A stretch of DNA of 64,000 nucleotides. It comes from Stenogyne calaminthoides. Taxonomy: Eukaryota; Streptophyta; Magnoliopsida; Lamiales; Lamiaceae. Both the position numbers and the translations under genes were made by a program. The notes below the pieces were generated by a model. It had not been told where the DNA came from. It saw nothing but the letters and a program-made list of their open reading frames with translations, and made no database searches. The stretch's first letter is position 1; each line of letters starts with the position of its first letter. This document shows, piece after piece, positions 1 to 11,361 of this stretch. The DNA is taken from positions 12,555,639-12,619,638 of the forward strand of contig JBBCBC010000025.1 of NCBI GenBank assembly GCA_037126765.1. Direction: 5' to 3'.

Positions 1-754
1 CTTTAATGATATCCGAATTGTTCCCTGTTAGACCCAACTGAGTGGCGTACTGAGATATTTCTTGAGCAATGACTTTCTCATTCACACAGCCATTCTCCAG
101 CCTGGGAGGAGGATACACATATGGACCAGGGGCGGTTATCTGCACCTGTCCTTCATCCGCAAGATTTATCCATCCTTGAAGATATTTTGGATAGAAGGTC
201 AGGAGATAGTCGATGAAAGCCTCATTTGGATCTGAGCTCTCCCCTCTCCATTCTCTGAGCACATCATAGTAGAACCAGAAGGTTCTCTTGATTTCTTACC
301 ATGCATCGTTGAGATGGACTGGCATCCATTTGTCAACGTGCGGCCATTTCTGTCCTTTAGTGTTCCCTCTCCTTTTGCTTGCGAACTTTTTGAAACCACT
401 CCTTCTTTTCTGCTCTTCTTCAACCTTCTTTTCGATCCTTTGGTACACGAAAATAAAGCGGCCGGTTTTCTTCGCTTGTTCAATCTGGAGTGTTTTCAGA
501 GCGCTTCTGGTATTGAAGACCTTCTTCTTTGGCTCGACTTCAGAATCTTCAGTACCCAATATCAATTTCCTCTGAACTGGCTTAGAAGCCTTTGCTCTTT
601 TGCCCTCAGGCTCTTCCATCGCCACGACCTTTCTCTTGATGGGCAATTCAGCACCAGCCTGGCTTGTCCCAATCCTTCCTCTACCACTCAGTTTCTCCAT
701 AGCAACTTCCTGCATTGTTTCCTCTGAAACCTGAGTGTAGACTGGCTTCTCCAC
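1..754 (-). pseudogene. ORF3 of element A, C-terminal part
   Basis: An open minus frame of about 250 codons enters from 754 and runs off the window at base 1, broken by one in-frame TAA at 296-298. The first half is very basic, with a nuclear-localisation-like KRK and GKRAK stretch, followed by an acidic/basic KKVEEEQKR segment. The second half, after the stop, is rich in aromatic residues (FWFYYDV) and then Pro-rich (YVYPPPR). Its position matches the C-terminal end of ORF3 in C2 (22026-22670) and D (32519-33806). I see no signal peptide or membrane segment, so nothing here supports an envelope protein. Function unknown. Confidence 0.6.
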
Positions 755-2598
755 CTCCTTGAACTTAAGCTTCTCGATTCTTCTATCTCCTTCATAAGCC
801 GGTAATAATCTTCTTTTCAGCTTCCTTTACAACCTTGCCCTTCAGAGTATGTTCCAATAAAACCCTGAGATCAGCTCCAGGTCTTTCCCCCTTCTTGGAA
901 CCATACTCTGGCGGCTTTGGAGAGTCTTTGTGTCCATATGGTATTGCTCTTTCTTGACCTCCGCACCTCCTCTGCCATCGATCTTGCTCCTCCTCGAGCC
1001 TTACGAGGTGGTTCTTCGCCCACCAGAAGAATTCTTGAGACGGATGAGCAAATTGGCTTGAGAAGCTTCCTTGAACATATCAGTCATCTTGGCCATGAGC
1101 ATTGAGCTCATTTCCTCAACAGCGTTCTTTACTAGCATATCATTCCTCTCAACCAACTTTGCTTCAAGAATTTGTGTCTGCTCCTGATACTTTTGCTTCA
1201 GCTCTGCATTAAGCTCAGCCTTGACCCCCTCCATCTTGTCTTCTAGCTTTGCTTCCATGGAGGTCAACTTCTCTGCCATAGAGCTCAGCGGCACGATTTA
1301 GAAGAAGAACTCAAGTTCTCAATCTTCGAGTTTGGTTGGCGATGCCTCCTCGATCCGAGCAACTTTTTATCGTCGATTGGCTCAACCTTCTCTAAATTTT
1401 ACCATCGATGGGGGAGATCAATCTCGGGAGTATATCGATCGGCCAGGACTCTGAGTTGGGTGTTCATCCCGAGTCTCGGTCTGAACACGAGCTTCGGTTT
1501 GAATCTGGGGCTTGGACTTCGATCTGAGTCTGGGATTCACCCCTGAACTTGGGTGTCCACGAGCCTCGATCTGCATATCGGACATTCTGATTTAAAGGTA
1601 GGAACTTGAAATCTGGCATAATTATTAATAGTGCCAAAAGTTACACAAGACTAACTTCACCGAGGATGTTTGACAAAGACTTTGATCGAAGATCGATTGA
1701 GTCTTTCTCCTTCCGAGATTGACTCTCATCATCCCCTGTTGGTCCCCATCCCGAGATTTGTCAATGGAGCTCGGGGCACCAACTTTAGTAGCTTTTCTCT
1801 CTCAAGAACCTTCCTCTGCGCACTTTCATCAAAATCGAAATTTTCATCCTGAGCTTGGTTTTCTGAACCCCGAGAATTAAGTGAAAAAAGTCGTCTCCTC
1901 GTTCCACCGATCTTAGCCTTTGAATGAAGCAATGTTAAGCATCTCTCGAAGAGTCCGGTTGAGGATGTAGACCGTTGACCTCAATCTGAAGAAGATGTCT
2001 TGGAGGTCGGGGAATGAGCTTCGGCTTTCGGGGTATTATCAAGAATGAACCGTTCCCCCTTGCTTCGCCATTCGGTCTCTTCAGCTTCACCTTTCTTGAG
2101 CATCGGGCTCTCGGGTTCGATTGGAAACTTCTATTTGAAAGATCGTCTATCAGCTCATTCAGAGCTCATCAAAATTCATCGGCTCTTGAGGCTCAAAGAA
2201 ACTCGAGGTTTGGGCATCGCTCCTCGGTTTGAATCGACTTGTTAAAGGTCCGAGTGGCGCCTCCTCCGATTAAGAATTTTTCAGTTTGCTCGAGAACGAA
2301 AGGGCACTTCCTCAGCGGAATCGAGCATCTTCGCGGTGCAGCCAGCATGTCCTCGAGGGGAATCTGTACTTTTAGAAGGTCCGAGGTCGCTGGAATATTT
2401 CCTGAGACAACTTATCAGAATTGAGCGATGTCTCAAGAACCTCAGAGAAGACTTGCTCCTCAGTTTGATCCTGGTGCCTTTGAGATAGCCTAAGCCAATA
2501 CAAGTAAGGGGCGATTTAGGCAGTTTGGCTCTCAGGCTGAATCTCCTCAGTCTCACTTTCCTCATCATCATCAGTGAGAACCACCATCCTTTTTAAGC
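755..2598 (-). pseudogene. ORF3 of element A, degenerate middle with coiled coil
   Basis: No long frame survives here. The one readable piece is 1001-1294 on the minus strand, about 97 codons of Met/Lys/Glu/Leu-rich heptads (for example EAKLEDKMEGVKAEL), a strong coiled-coil candidate corresponding to the coiled-coil parts of ORF3 in C2 and D. The flanks 1300-2590 are low-complexity Ser/Arg/Leu-type translations with many stops. By comparison with C2 and D this is the linker between the conserved N-terminal domain and the C-terminal domain. Smaller open frames here on the plus strand are antisense shadows. Confidence 0.5.
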
Positions 2599-3534
2599 TT
2601 AGGGAGCAAGGGTTTTCTGCTTCTTCAATTTCTCACCATGCTCCTTCTTGGCATCCAACAAAACCTTCCCCCTGGTTTGTTGGCTTTCTTCAGTAGCAAC
2701 CGCAATCGGTGATTCCACTTTCTTCTCTTTCTTTCCCTTGATTGTCCTCTTTGCAGCAATGGGCTTGAACATTATTTTGGACTTAGGGAATGGAGTAGAT
2801 TTGATGAAGATATCCTCTTCCTCTCGGCACATCTCCAAAATAAAGGTTATTTTGGTGGCGTGGAGGATTCTGCCTTTGATAGATATTGCCCCATCCTCCT
2901 CCCTTTTTATGACCTTGGCTTGCTCACTCACCACCTTGATTAGATATTTCAACCAGTTGAACTCCTTGGTGGGTGAGTCCTCAATCGCCGCCATTAGTTG
3001 GAGTTTGGGAGTGCTGATCTGCTCGAAGCTTCCAGATCGACTCATGATGCACTTTCCAACAATATCCATCAACACTCTGTACTTCGGCTTTAGATGCCGT
3101 TTATGCAGAGTGGCTTCAAACTTAACAGGATTCTCAACAATCCCATCAAGATACTCTTGCTCCCGTCCCAACATATACAATAAGGGGTCATCTCCCCTAT
3201 CGCACAACTCAAATACGTCGTTTAAGTTCTTAGGGACAATGTAAAGCTTTTGAACAAAATCCACATACTTCATCGATTATTCAAGATGAGAAACAGAAAT
3301 CTCTGACTCTATACAATCATCCTCATTTATTTCCAAATTAGCGACAAACTCTATTACCTTGGGAGTATACTCTGCCTCCGATCGATTTGCGAAGAGGTTC
3401 GTCAGTTTCGCCAATCGGATTAAATGGAGCGCCTCTTCTTCGTGCTTGGCATTGGTGGTACTCTCCAAAGAAACCACGTACTCATACCATGGCTTATTTG
3501 TCTCAGCTAATTTCTCGAACATGGTAGGAGCCAT
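2599..3534 (-). pseudogene. ORF3 of element A, conserved N-terminal domain
   Basis: From ATG at 3534 the frame reads 312 codons with one in-frame TAA at 3277-3279. The region at about 2900-3200 aligns with ORF3 of D (35299-36057) and C2 (24570-25273) through K(P/R)KYR, L-x-x-I-V-x-K-x-IM, M-A-A-I and an I/F-x-W motif. The pattern recalls the plant 'putative plant transposon protein' domain often found in such third ORFs, but I have not run a profile search. The C-terminal 60 residues are Lys-rich. It lies 640 bp after RNase H, so it would need a subgenomic or spliced transcript. Role unknown. Confidence 0.6.
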
Positions 3535-4173
3535 TTGAGATTTGAAGATTTAGGGTTTTGAGCGATGAAGTTTTTCTGGGTAAAAGGGATTTATTTGCAG
3601 AGGGTTTTTGGGAACGAAGGGTTTCAATAAAATTTAACTTGAATGACTTTCAAAGGATTAAATAGCTCGAGATCGTGGGAAGTCGTACTGGTTTGGTGAA
3701 AAGCAACGGTTAAGATTAATCCACGATTAATCGGGTATGCGAAAGGTCAATCCCCGAAAAGTAAGCTGCCATTTTAACTTCATTGGTGATTAAATGTAAC
3801 AGAGCATTTAATGACTGTTGACCTTCTTAGGAATTTCAAAGATCCCACCCAAAAACATTCCTCAGGTGTTTTGTATTTATTGCGAATGATTACTGAGTTT
3901 CACTTAAGCAATAAATGAGTCGCATGAGTCATTACTTCTTCGGACTAATTTCCTCTTATCGGTCTTCTTACCGAGTATTGACCTTGATAAAAAAATCGTT
4001 ATGATGATATCGAGTCTTGAATGGGTTCAAGATATCTTTCTTTAATCTTGACCTTGATGAAATCTGAGTTTCCTGAGACTCAGTTCAGTATTTCCAATTT
4101 TATCCTGAGTTTCTCAGTAGAATTCTGAGAAAACTTCATGCATCTGAAAATCTAAAATTTTTCAGATTTTACT
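3535..4173 (-). other. Spacer between RNase H and ORF3 of element A
   Basis: AT-rich, no credible ORF on either strand. It matches in position the 36058-36805 spacer of D and 25274-25905 of C2. It probably carries the leader or splice acceptor for ORF3; I see no decisive site. Confidence 0.5.
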
Positions 4174-4720
4174 CTATACACCTGGATCCAACATCCCTAA
4201 TTCAACTGATAGTTCCTGAAATCTTGATTCAGCCAAAGGTTTAGTCAAGATATCACCTCTCTGCTTATCAGTATGAATTTTCTCCATCCTGATGTCCTTT
4301 TTCTCGACATGATCTCTGATGAAGTGATGTCTGATATCCACATGCTTGCATCTGGTGTGCAATACATAATTTTATGAAATAGCAATGGCACTATTATTGT
4401 CACAAAATATTGGTACTTCATTGGCTACAACTTTATAATCCCTTAATTGTTGTCTGAGCCAAAGAATTTGAGCACCAGCGAGCCTCGACTTCATGTATTC
4501 ATGTATTTCTTCCGAGTAATCTTGGTTTACTCTTGAGGTCCATTTCTTCGAAAACCAAGATATCGACTTACTTCCTAAAATTGACAAGTTCTGTAGTGGA
4601 CTTCACATCGATTCAGTCGCAACCTCCATAATCGACATCCGAGTAACCCGGTTAATTCAAGGTTATCATCACCGGATACCATAATCCTCTATTCATTTGT
4701 GCCCTTAAGATACTTCAAGA
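4174..4720 (-). pseudogene. RNase H domain of element A pol
   Basis: Two pieces in one frame, 4587-4372 and 4362-4174, are separated by an in-frame TAA (the AIAIS-stop-N junction, a likely Gln to stop change). Recognisable copia RNase H signatures are SWFSKK, the catalytic Asp in FCDNNSAIA, then the C-terminal CKHVDIRHHFIRD and DILTKPLAE motifs. The segment normally carrying the catalytic Glu (TSTAEAEY type) has been replaced by unrelated residues, and the upstream SGYSD region (4590-4720) is out of frame. It removes the RNA strand of the RNA-DNA hybrid in an intact element; this copy is dead. Confidence 0.85.
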
Positions 4721-4930
4721 TCTTTTTGGCGACCTCCATGTGACTAAATTTAGGATTAACTTGGTATCTTGCACATATCCCAAAAGCAAATGTTATATCC
4801 GCCTACTTGTCACGTGAGATAGAGCAATGATCCAATGATTCCTCTATAATCGGTATGACTTCTCGATTTGCCTTGAAATCGGGATCCATCTTGTAGTTAG
4901 TATTCATAGAATTCTAACCGCATTGCAATC

Positions 4931-5641
4931 TCATACACCATACTTGGCAATCAGATCTCTGGTGTACTTTGCCTGGTTAATGAAGATTCCTTCTTTTGAT
5001 TGTTTCACTTGAAGACCTAGAAAGAAATTCATCTCTCCCATCATTGACATCTCAAACTTGCCTTTCATCAGTGTTGAAAACTTTTCACACAGCTGATGGT
5101 TTGGAGATCCAAAAATGATGTCATCAACATATATCGAAACCAAGAAGATATCTTCACCATCTTCTATCCCGAACGAGTTCTATCAATGATTCCTTTGACA
5201 AAACCATGGTCAAGAAGAAACCGAGAAAAGAGTATCATACCATGCTCTGGGTGCTTGTTTAAGACCATACAAGGCTTTTCTGAGCCTATAAACTTGGTCA
5301 TTCTGTTTGAAACCAGGAGGTTGTTCTACATAAACCTCTTCTTTAAGCACACCGTTCAGAAATGCACTTTTCACATCTATTTGATAGACTGTGAACTTCA
5401 TGTGGGCAACATATCCAAGAAATAATCTGATGGCTTCTAGTCTTGTAACTGGTGCAAAGGTTTCATCATAATCCAAGCCTTCTTCTTGGGAATAACCTTG
5501 TGCAACTAGCCTTGCCTTGTTTCTTACAATGTTGTTGTTTTCATCTCTTTTATTCTTAAATACCCACTTGGTTCCAATGACATTGTGCCTTTCAAGTCTA
5601 TCCACTAGCTCCCATACTTCATTTCTTGAGAATTGATTCAA
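4931..5641 (-). pseudogene. Reverse transcriptase (RVT_2) of element A pol
   Basis: 5641-5210 carries the copia RT N-terminal half: NEVWELVDR, KWVFKNKRDE, KARLVAQGYSQ, ETFAPVTRLEAIR, DVKSAFLNG and YGLKQAPRAWYDT. 5143-4931 resumes in the same frame with the catalytic YVDDIIFGSP and NFFLGLQVKQ. Between them (5144-5209) an extra T causes a frameshift; a little further on, CG and CGG stand where the family has CTG and CAG, restoring the frame. So two compensating indels flank the break, and the second is of the CAG/CTG-to-CG type seen elsewhere in the window. Catalytic Asp pair intact. Confidence 0.9.
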
Positions 5642-6256
5642 ATTTCATCTTGCATAGCAAAGAATCCAATGAGAATCTTGTAGAGCTTCACCAATCTCGA
5701 GAGGGCTCTTTCTCCGATAGGAAGCGGCCAGAATAGTGCACTCTCACCATGGAACCTTCTTGTTTTGACACCTTCGGTTAGATCACCCACAATCGACTTG
5801 TAGGATGATTATCTAACCATCTTCTTCTAGATGTTCCCCTTCAATAGTATCCTCAACATTTAAAATGTTAGGTTCGGTTAATTCAAGAAACTTCGAGGAA
5901 CAATGAAAAAAGAGAAAGGGAATCATCTTCCTCGGGGAAATTCTATTCGAACATTGTCGAGACATTTGTTCCCCCTTTGGTTGATAGATTCAAAATTTGC
6001 CTCAACTATGACCACATCTTCATTGGCATCACATACCCGAGTCCGAATCGGTGTCTGCTCAGATTGGTCACCTTTTGGTGTGTTGGCTTTCCCCAGTCTC
6101 ACCATCCCGAGTTTCATCCTCGAACTTTTTATCCGAGTCCGAGTCACTCCAATCATAGAATGTGACTGACTTCTTCTTTTCAGGTTCAGTGGATGATTTG
6201 TCATTTTTTTTCAGGCTTAATCTGGTGATCCTCTTGGTCAATTCTTCTGCATCATG
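5642..6256 (-). other. Integrase-RT connector of element A
   Basis: Degenerate pol linker. It is readable only in fragments just upstream of RT (a copia 'LQD-W-AMQDE' type remnant near 5642-5720) and as a hydrophilic 93-codon minus frame at 5923-6204 with no recognisable domain. Plus-strand frames here are shadows. Confidence 0.45.
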
Positions 6257-7405
6257 TTACTGTTTCTTCTGAACACAAGTAGATTCATCAAAAACAACAT
6301 GAGGTGTTTCCTCCACAATAAGAGTCCTACAGTTGTAAACTCGAAAAAACTTTCTTGATTTCGAATACCCTAAGAATATTCCTTCATCAGCTTTGCTATC
6401 AAATGTTTTCAACTGATCTTTACCATTATTGTGTATGAAACACTTGCAACCAAACACACGAAAGAAAGAAACAAGAGGCTTCCTTTCATTCCAAAGCTCA
6501 TAAGGTGTTTTGCCTTGACTTTTAGTCAGCATGGATCTGTTATGAGAATAGCATGCAGTGTTGACAGCTTCAGCCCAAAATCTTTTAGGAATATCGACAA
6601 ATTATCATTGTCCTTGCGAAACTCTTTCGTAGTCCTATTCCTTCTTTCAAAGAACACCATTTTGTTGAGGGTCCTTGTACGGTGATGTTTCATGAGAAAT
6701 TCCATTTCTTTGCAGAATAATCGATATGATATGATTTATAAATTCAGTTCCCTTGTCAGATCTGATTTTGACCACACTCAGATTTTTCTCAATACTGAGC
6801 ATTTTCAGTAATTCTGGCAACTTTATCTGAGTCTCTTTCTTACTGAGTAAGAATATGACCCAAGTATATCTTGAGTAGTCATCAACTACTACTAGTGTGT
6901 ATTTCCTGCCATTGGTGCTCACTGGTGTTATAGGACCAAAAAGATCCATATGCAACAACTGAAGTATTCTTTCAGTAGAAACATCTACTTAGCTTTTAAA
7001 TGATGCTCTAATTTGTTTTCCTTTTTGGCACGCATCACAAATATGTTCCTTACTGAACACTTCATTAGGCAACCCTCTCACAAGAGCTAATCTTGCAAGC
7101 TTATTCAGGGTTTTGAAATTCAGGTGATTCATTCTTTTATGCCATAACCAACTGGTATCTGTGGAACTTTTAGCAACCAAACATGTATCTTTAGGAGTTG
7201 AACTCCAATCAACCAAGATACACATTTCCTTTTCTAGTACCCGGTCGAGAATACTTTCTCGCGAGATATCATCTTTCACATAACATAAGTTCTTAGAGAA
7301 CTCAACATTAAAACCCTTATCACGTAATTGACTTATTGAAAGCAAGTTATGCTTCAATCCGGATACATATGAAACACCATGGATATGAATCGAGTCGATT
7401 TCCAA
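6257..7405 (-). pseudogene. Integrase (GAG_pre-integrase plus rve core) of element A
   Basis: Three pieces lie in the same frame (7405-6989, 6958-6647, 6532-6257). The first has LLSISQL and the HHCC zinc-binding segment (LWHKRMNHL ... CDACQKGKQ). An in-frame TAA follows SFKS. The second has the core: Asp in LLHMDLFGP, Asp in IRSDKGTEF, then PQQNGV. A +1 slip right after removes the catalytic Glu from the frame; the third piece resumes with the SYELWN-like, VFGCKCFIHN and EGIFLGYS motifs typical of copia integrase C-terminal flanks. Inactive as read, though every lesion is a single base. Confidence 0.9.
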
Positions 7406-7439
7406 AGTTCCATATCCTTGATCGTCCCTTGAGTTATCT

Positions 7440-7560
7440 CCAAAATTGATCTAAGGGCCTCTTTGTTCAACATAGTCACTGAGTATCTTCTTGAATCCTG
7501 TCATATGTCTTGAGCATCCACCGTCAAGATACCATACATCGAGGGCTTTTTCATCTCTGC
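7440..7560 (-). pseudogene. Aspartic protease remnant of element A
   Basis: The minus strand just upstream of the integrase encodes the copia protease signature W-Y-L-D-G-G-C-S-R-H-M-T-G. The canonical active site is D-S/T-G, so the middle residue is altered (Ser to Gly). It lies immediately before the GAG_pre-integrase region, as in all Ty1/copia elements. Only the signature is readable; the rest is out of frame. Confidence 0.7.
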
Positions 7561-7579
7561 TCATCGGTCTTTATGTGAT

Positions 7580-8847
7580 CTTCAATCACCTCGGTGCCTT
7601 TGTTTTCCTCCCCGAAAAACAGATCAATTTTTAGGTACCCAATTTGTGTAGGGTCCTACAAGGTTAAATTTTGTACCTTTCGGAATCCAAATCTGCTGAC
7701 AACTCTAATCACTTTAGAGTGGGTGATCTGTCTTCCATAAACATCTACATACACATTTACTACTCTGGGTGCCTTAGTAGTTTCGCATGTATATAGTCTT
7801 AATATCTTAGCATGAACATGGGCTTTTGAATTTTTCTTTAGTTCGGGCCTTTTGTTCATTTGCTTTAGCTTTTGTGTCTTGGTGGTCCGAATCTTTGTTG
7901 ACTTCGGGTTCGTAAACCTTTACCCTTAGGCAAGTGGGGGTTCGGGTTACTGCTCAGACCGAAATTTTGGTCTTCGAAGATATCTTGAGGACTTGGTCTC
8001 TTGATTGAGAATGTCTCTGGCGAGTGTTTCTCTTCTCGAAGATTCCTCGATGGTTCGAGTGTAGATCCTTTCGGTTTTGCATTCTTAGCACGAGGCTTGA
8101 AGTACTTGCTGAAATTTTCCAATCGAGTGCTCAGTTTTCTAGCCTTCACCTGAGGTTTAGGCTTTCCTACCTGATCATTCAGTTTTACTGGAACCATAGG
8201 TCTTTTTTCCTTGTCTACAACCTTGGGCATTTCTTCAGTTTGAAGTGTAGGTGCCACTGGTTTTACAAAGATTGTCCTCTTGCTACTTGATCAAAGATTC
8301 GGATGACCTTGTGAGGTTCCCCCGAAATATATCCCAATCCAGATTTTATAGTGGCGGATCTCTGGTAACTCAATTTAATCTATTACTTTAGATGCGTTAT
8401 TCAATAGAGTTAGCTTCTTCTCAAGACTATCCTCACAGATTCTGTAGAGTTTCATGCTTCTCGAGAGGTCATTGAACTTAGTTACGATCACCGAATCTCT
8501 TGATTGGATTTCTCTAGCTTTTCAGTTAGGGTCACTATCAACTTCTCTTTCTCTGAGAGTTGTACTTTCAGAACATCCAGTTCATCAGTAGCTCCCATTA
8601 ATTGAGAAGTGATTTTAGTATTGCTAGAGTCTTTCCATTTTAGATTTTTCACTTTTCGGTTCTTTATTACGCTCTTGAGTTTCATTTAGCGATTCTTGTA
8701 AAAAACATAGTCCTTCATTAGACTCTCAAAAGAATCCATCGAGTCAAAATGATCACATAATTGAACTTGACAACTCTTGTGCTAGTGTAGGAGCAACAAC
8801 AGAGAAAAGAAGAGTTTACCTCCTCAATGGCCATCGGACCGATGTCA
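7580..8847 (-). pseudogene. Gag-protease linker of element A
   Basis: Three minus-strand pieces fill the space between the gag zinc knuckle and protease: 8685-8488, a Lys/Glu-rich coiled coil (DVLKVQLSEKEKLIVTL); 8257-7865, a Pro/Lys-rich basic stretch; and 7859-7656, ending in VYGRQI and a hydrophobic strand. The same order and the VDVYGRQI motif occur in C2 (27465-28796) and D, so this is a conserved Sirevirus-type spacer, not independent genes. No enzymatic domain is visible. Confidence 0.6.
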
Positions 8848-10030
8848 TCACTTTCCTTTGTCTCGAGAATATTTTATCCGAAGAGCTAGATCCTCCTCCT
8901 CGTAATGTTCTTCTTCGCAACCATGACCTTTTTTGCTAGAGAACTTCTTGTCTCTTTTAGCTTGCCTTTCTCTTCTCTCCTTAGCTTTTCGATCTGGACA
9001 ATCATCTTTGAAGTGACCTTTCTTTTGGCAATTATAGCATCTGTTAGCATCATCATCCTGATCACTTTCTTCTTTGGACTTGGAGTCCTTCTTTCTGGAT
9101 AAAGACCCTTCAGCTTTCAGGTCCTTCTTCTTCTCAGTTGATTTGTCCTCAGGTTTCTTCTGGTACCTGTGGTTCCTGTAATAGTTTTTGTATTTTCCAT
9201 ATCGACTATTAAGTCTTTCAAACCTCCTTGCCATCAGTGCTAGCTTATCCTCAAGCTCATCCTGATTTTTAGCAAGGGAGTTCTCAGACTCTCTAGTTTT
9301 ACAGGTTTTATCTTTGGCTTTAAAAGCCACATTTTTACTAGATGATGAATCATCTTTGCTGTCAGCCTTTTTAGATTTCTTATCAATTACAAACTCATAG
9401 GCCTTCAGCTCAGAGAAGACTTGTTGATATGGCATTGAATTAATGTTTTTGGTGTTTTCAATCACCACTGCATGTATATCCCATTTCTTAGAAAGACCTC
9501 TAAGAATTTTCAATGCAACTTCGCTCTGTGGATATTTCTTACCAAGTGCATTTAGATCATTCATAATGCTAGTGAATCTGACTTCCAATTTGTCTATAGA
9601 TTCACCATCATCCATTTCAAAACTATCAAACTTTCCAATTGCAACTGAAAGTTTTTTTTTCTTTGATATGATCTGTGCCTTGGCACATTACAGCTAGTGT
9701 ATCCCAAATTTCTTTTGCAGTATTACAGTGAGAGATCATTCCCATCACACCATCATCAATTGTACTATATAGTGTGTCTTTAGCAATATATTCTAGATTG
9801 ACTAACTTTCTCTCCTCAGGAGTCAGTTGGTCATCAGACTTAGGAAATTCTGCTCTGGGATCATTTCTCTCATTTTCTGTTCCTCTGGGATTCACCACAG
9901 TAAATTGGAATGGCCCTTAAGAGACCACTCTCCACATTCGTTCATGTTTAGAATACCGGTGTGCCTGCATTCTCAATCTCCATAAATCATAGTTCTCCAC
10001 TGAGAACATGGGAAGTTTCTTAGAAGACAT
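8848..10030 (-). pseudogene. Gag of element A
   Basis: The start is ATG at 10030 (MSSKKLPMFSVENYDLWRLR), 112 bp after the PBS, the usual opening of a copia capsid (retrotransposon gag, UBN2-like). The frame has an in-frame TAA near codon 38 and a frameshift in the T10 run at 9651-9660, after which 9615-8848 is open for 255 codons. Motifs: LTPEERKLVNLEYIAK, AKEIWDTLAVMCQG, ILRGLSKKWD, then a CX2CX4HX4C zinc knuckle (CYNCQKKGHFKDDC, about 8995-9040) followed by a basic RNA-binding tail. It forms the virus-like particle and packages RNA in intact relatives. Confidence 0.9.
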
Positions 10031-10141
10031 TTTATCTTAGTCTTTTAAGAATTCAGCAAATATGATCAGTTCAGATAGACCACAAGTATTTTTAGAAAAT
10101 AAAACTTTGGTCAACAAAGCAGGTGGTCAAGTTGAACCACT

Positions 10142-10153
10142 GCTCTGATACCA
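10142..10153 (-). promoter_or_regulatory. Primer-binding site of element A (tRNA-iMet)
   Basis: On the minus strand TGGTATCAGAGC lies 2 nt inside the LTR end. It is complementary to the 3' end of plant initiator methionine tRNA and primes minus-strand DNA synthesis. Confidence 0.95.
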
Positions 10154-10752
10154 CTTGTTGGTCCCGGTGCAAACGAGTCTTACACGTGTATGGGGGGGGA
10201 ATACACGTGTTCAGTGTTTTTAAAACTTTTCTTATTGAGGTCAGCTTGGGTCAGGTTGTCCTAATGATTTGGTCTTGAGAAGCACAAATCGCTCTGAGTC
10301 AAAGTCTATCTGAGACAGTGATCCTGAGCTGCTTTCAGATACCTCAGATAATCCCAACTGAGTCCTGAGTTTTCAGAGATCCTGAGTTGCTTGGATCAGA
10401 TAACTAACTTACTGAACCCTCAGAAGAGTAAGTTCAGTTTGGTAACTATCTGTTCTAGCTACTCAGATGTGCGGAATGGTTGGCCCTTAGTTTATACTCG
10501 TTTTAAGCTTTTGCTGAAAACCTTCCTTTAATGGAATAATGATTAGGCTGTGATTCAATTTATATGCAACTTTCAGTGGATTGATTCCAACTGAAATATC
10601 AGTGAAAATATGCTTTCAAAACTCAGTGATGCAACAGACAAATCAAGCAAAACAGAAAGCAAATAACACAGCAGATTATAGTGGTTCAGAGACTCAAGCT
10701 CCTACGTCCACTCTCCCTGATCTTTTCAGAGAAATTCACTAATCACTTCCTT

Positions 10753-10970
10753 GAGCTTTCTGACTACCTCTGTAGTTTACTTACTCAACTCGGCCCTGAG
10801 TTTTCTGACTACCTCTGTAGTTTACTTACTCAACCCGACCTTGAGCTTTCTGACTACCTCTGTAGTTTACTTACTCAACTCACACAAGCTTTCAGACTAC
10901 CTCTGTAGCTTACTAACTTCTCCTCTAGAGCTTTCTGACTACCTCAATGTAGTTTACTCACTCTATACAA
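10753..10970. repeat. Five-unit 45-bp minisatellite with hairpin, LTR A
   Basis: Units start at about 10753, 10798, 10843, 10886 and 10928. Each contains TTTC(T/A)GACTAC, a 4-6 nt spacer, then GTAGTTTAC-like bases. ACTAC and GTAGT can pair as a 5-bp stem. The solo copy has the same array at 15190-15400. Confidence 0.9.
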
Positions 10971-11266
10971 CTCCAATCTCACCAACAATCACACTCAAAC
11001 TACCTTACAAAGGGTTTGGGGTTTCTTGGTTGGTTTCCAACTAGGATGAGATATCCTTTACAATAAAGTACAATGCAAAGGCTAGGATATCTCGACTAAG
11101 CTTTGGATATATCTTATCAAGCTAGGCTTAGTGGAATGAGCTCTCTTCGATTTAAAGCACTTGGGAAATTCTTGGGTTTTTCGAGTGCTTCAACTTGCAA
11201 TAATAAGTTTGAGCTCTTGAGTTGCTTACAAATTTCCCGTAACCTTTCAATGTAGAAGGTCACAAG

Positions 11267-11275
11267 TATTTATAG
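11267..11275 (-). promoter_or_regulatory. TATA box of LTR A
   Basis: CTATAAATA on the minus strand. The equivalent site is at 15707-15715 in the solo LTR. The matching position in every LTR family here makes it the likely RNA polymerase II core promoter. Confidence 0.7.
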
Positions 11276-11361
11276 GCATACACCAAGGTCACTCTTAAAA
11301 AACTATCCGTTGGAGAGATAGCTCCAAGAGTTTCCTCTTATGGTGTGTGAGAAACGGCTAT

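Noticed and set aside
2648..3244. 198-codon plus-strand frame
   Set aside because: Antisense shadow of the ORF3 N-terminal domain, which is the strand supported by homology with C2 and D.
10142..10153. tRNA gene fragments at the TGGTATCAGAGC sites
   Set aside because: Only about 12 nt match the tRNA 3' end and each lies 2 nt from an LTR: they are primer-binding sites.
10753..10970. Evenly spaced repeats resembling a CRISPR array
   Set aside because: Units are contiguous 45-bp tandem copies without unique spacers, recur in a solo LTR and lie in a plant retrotransposon.
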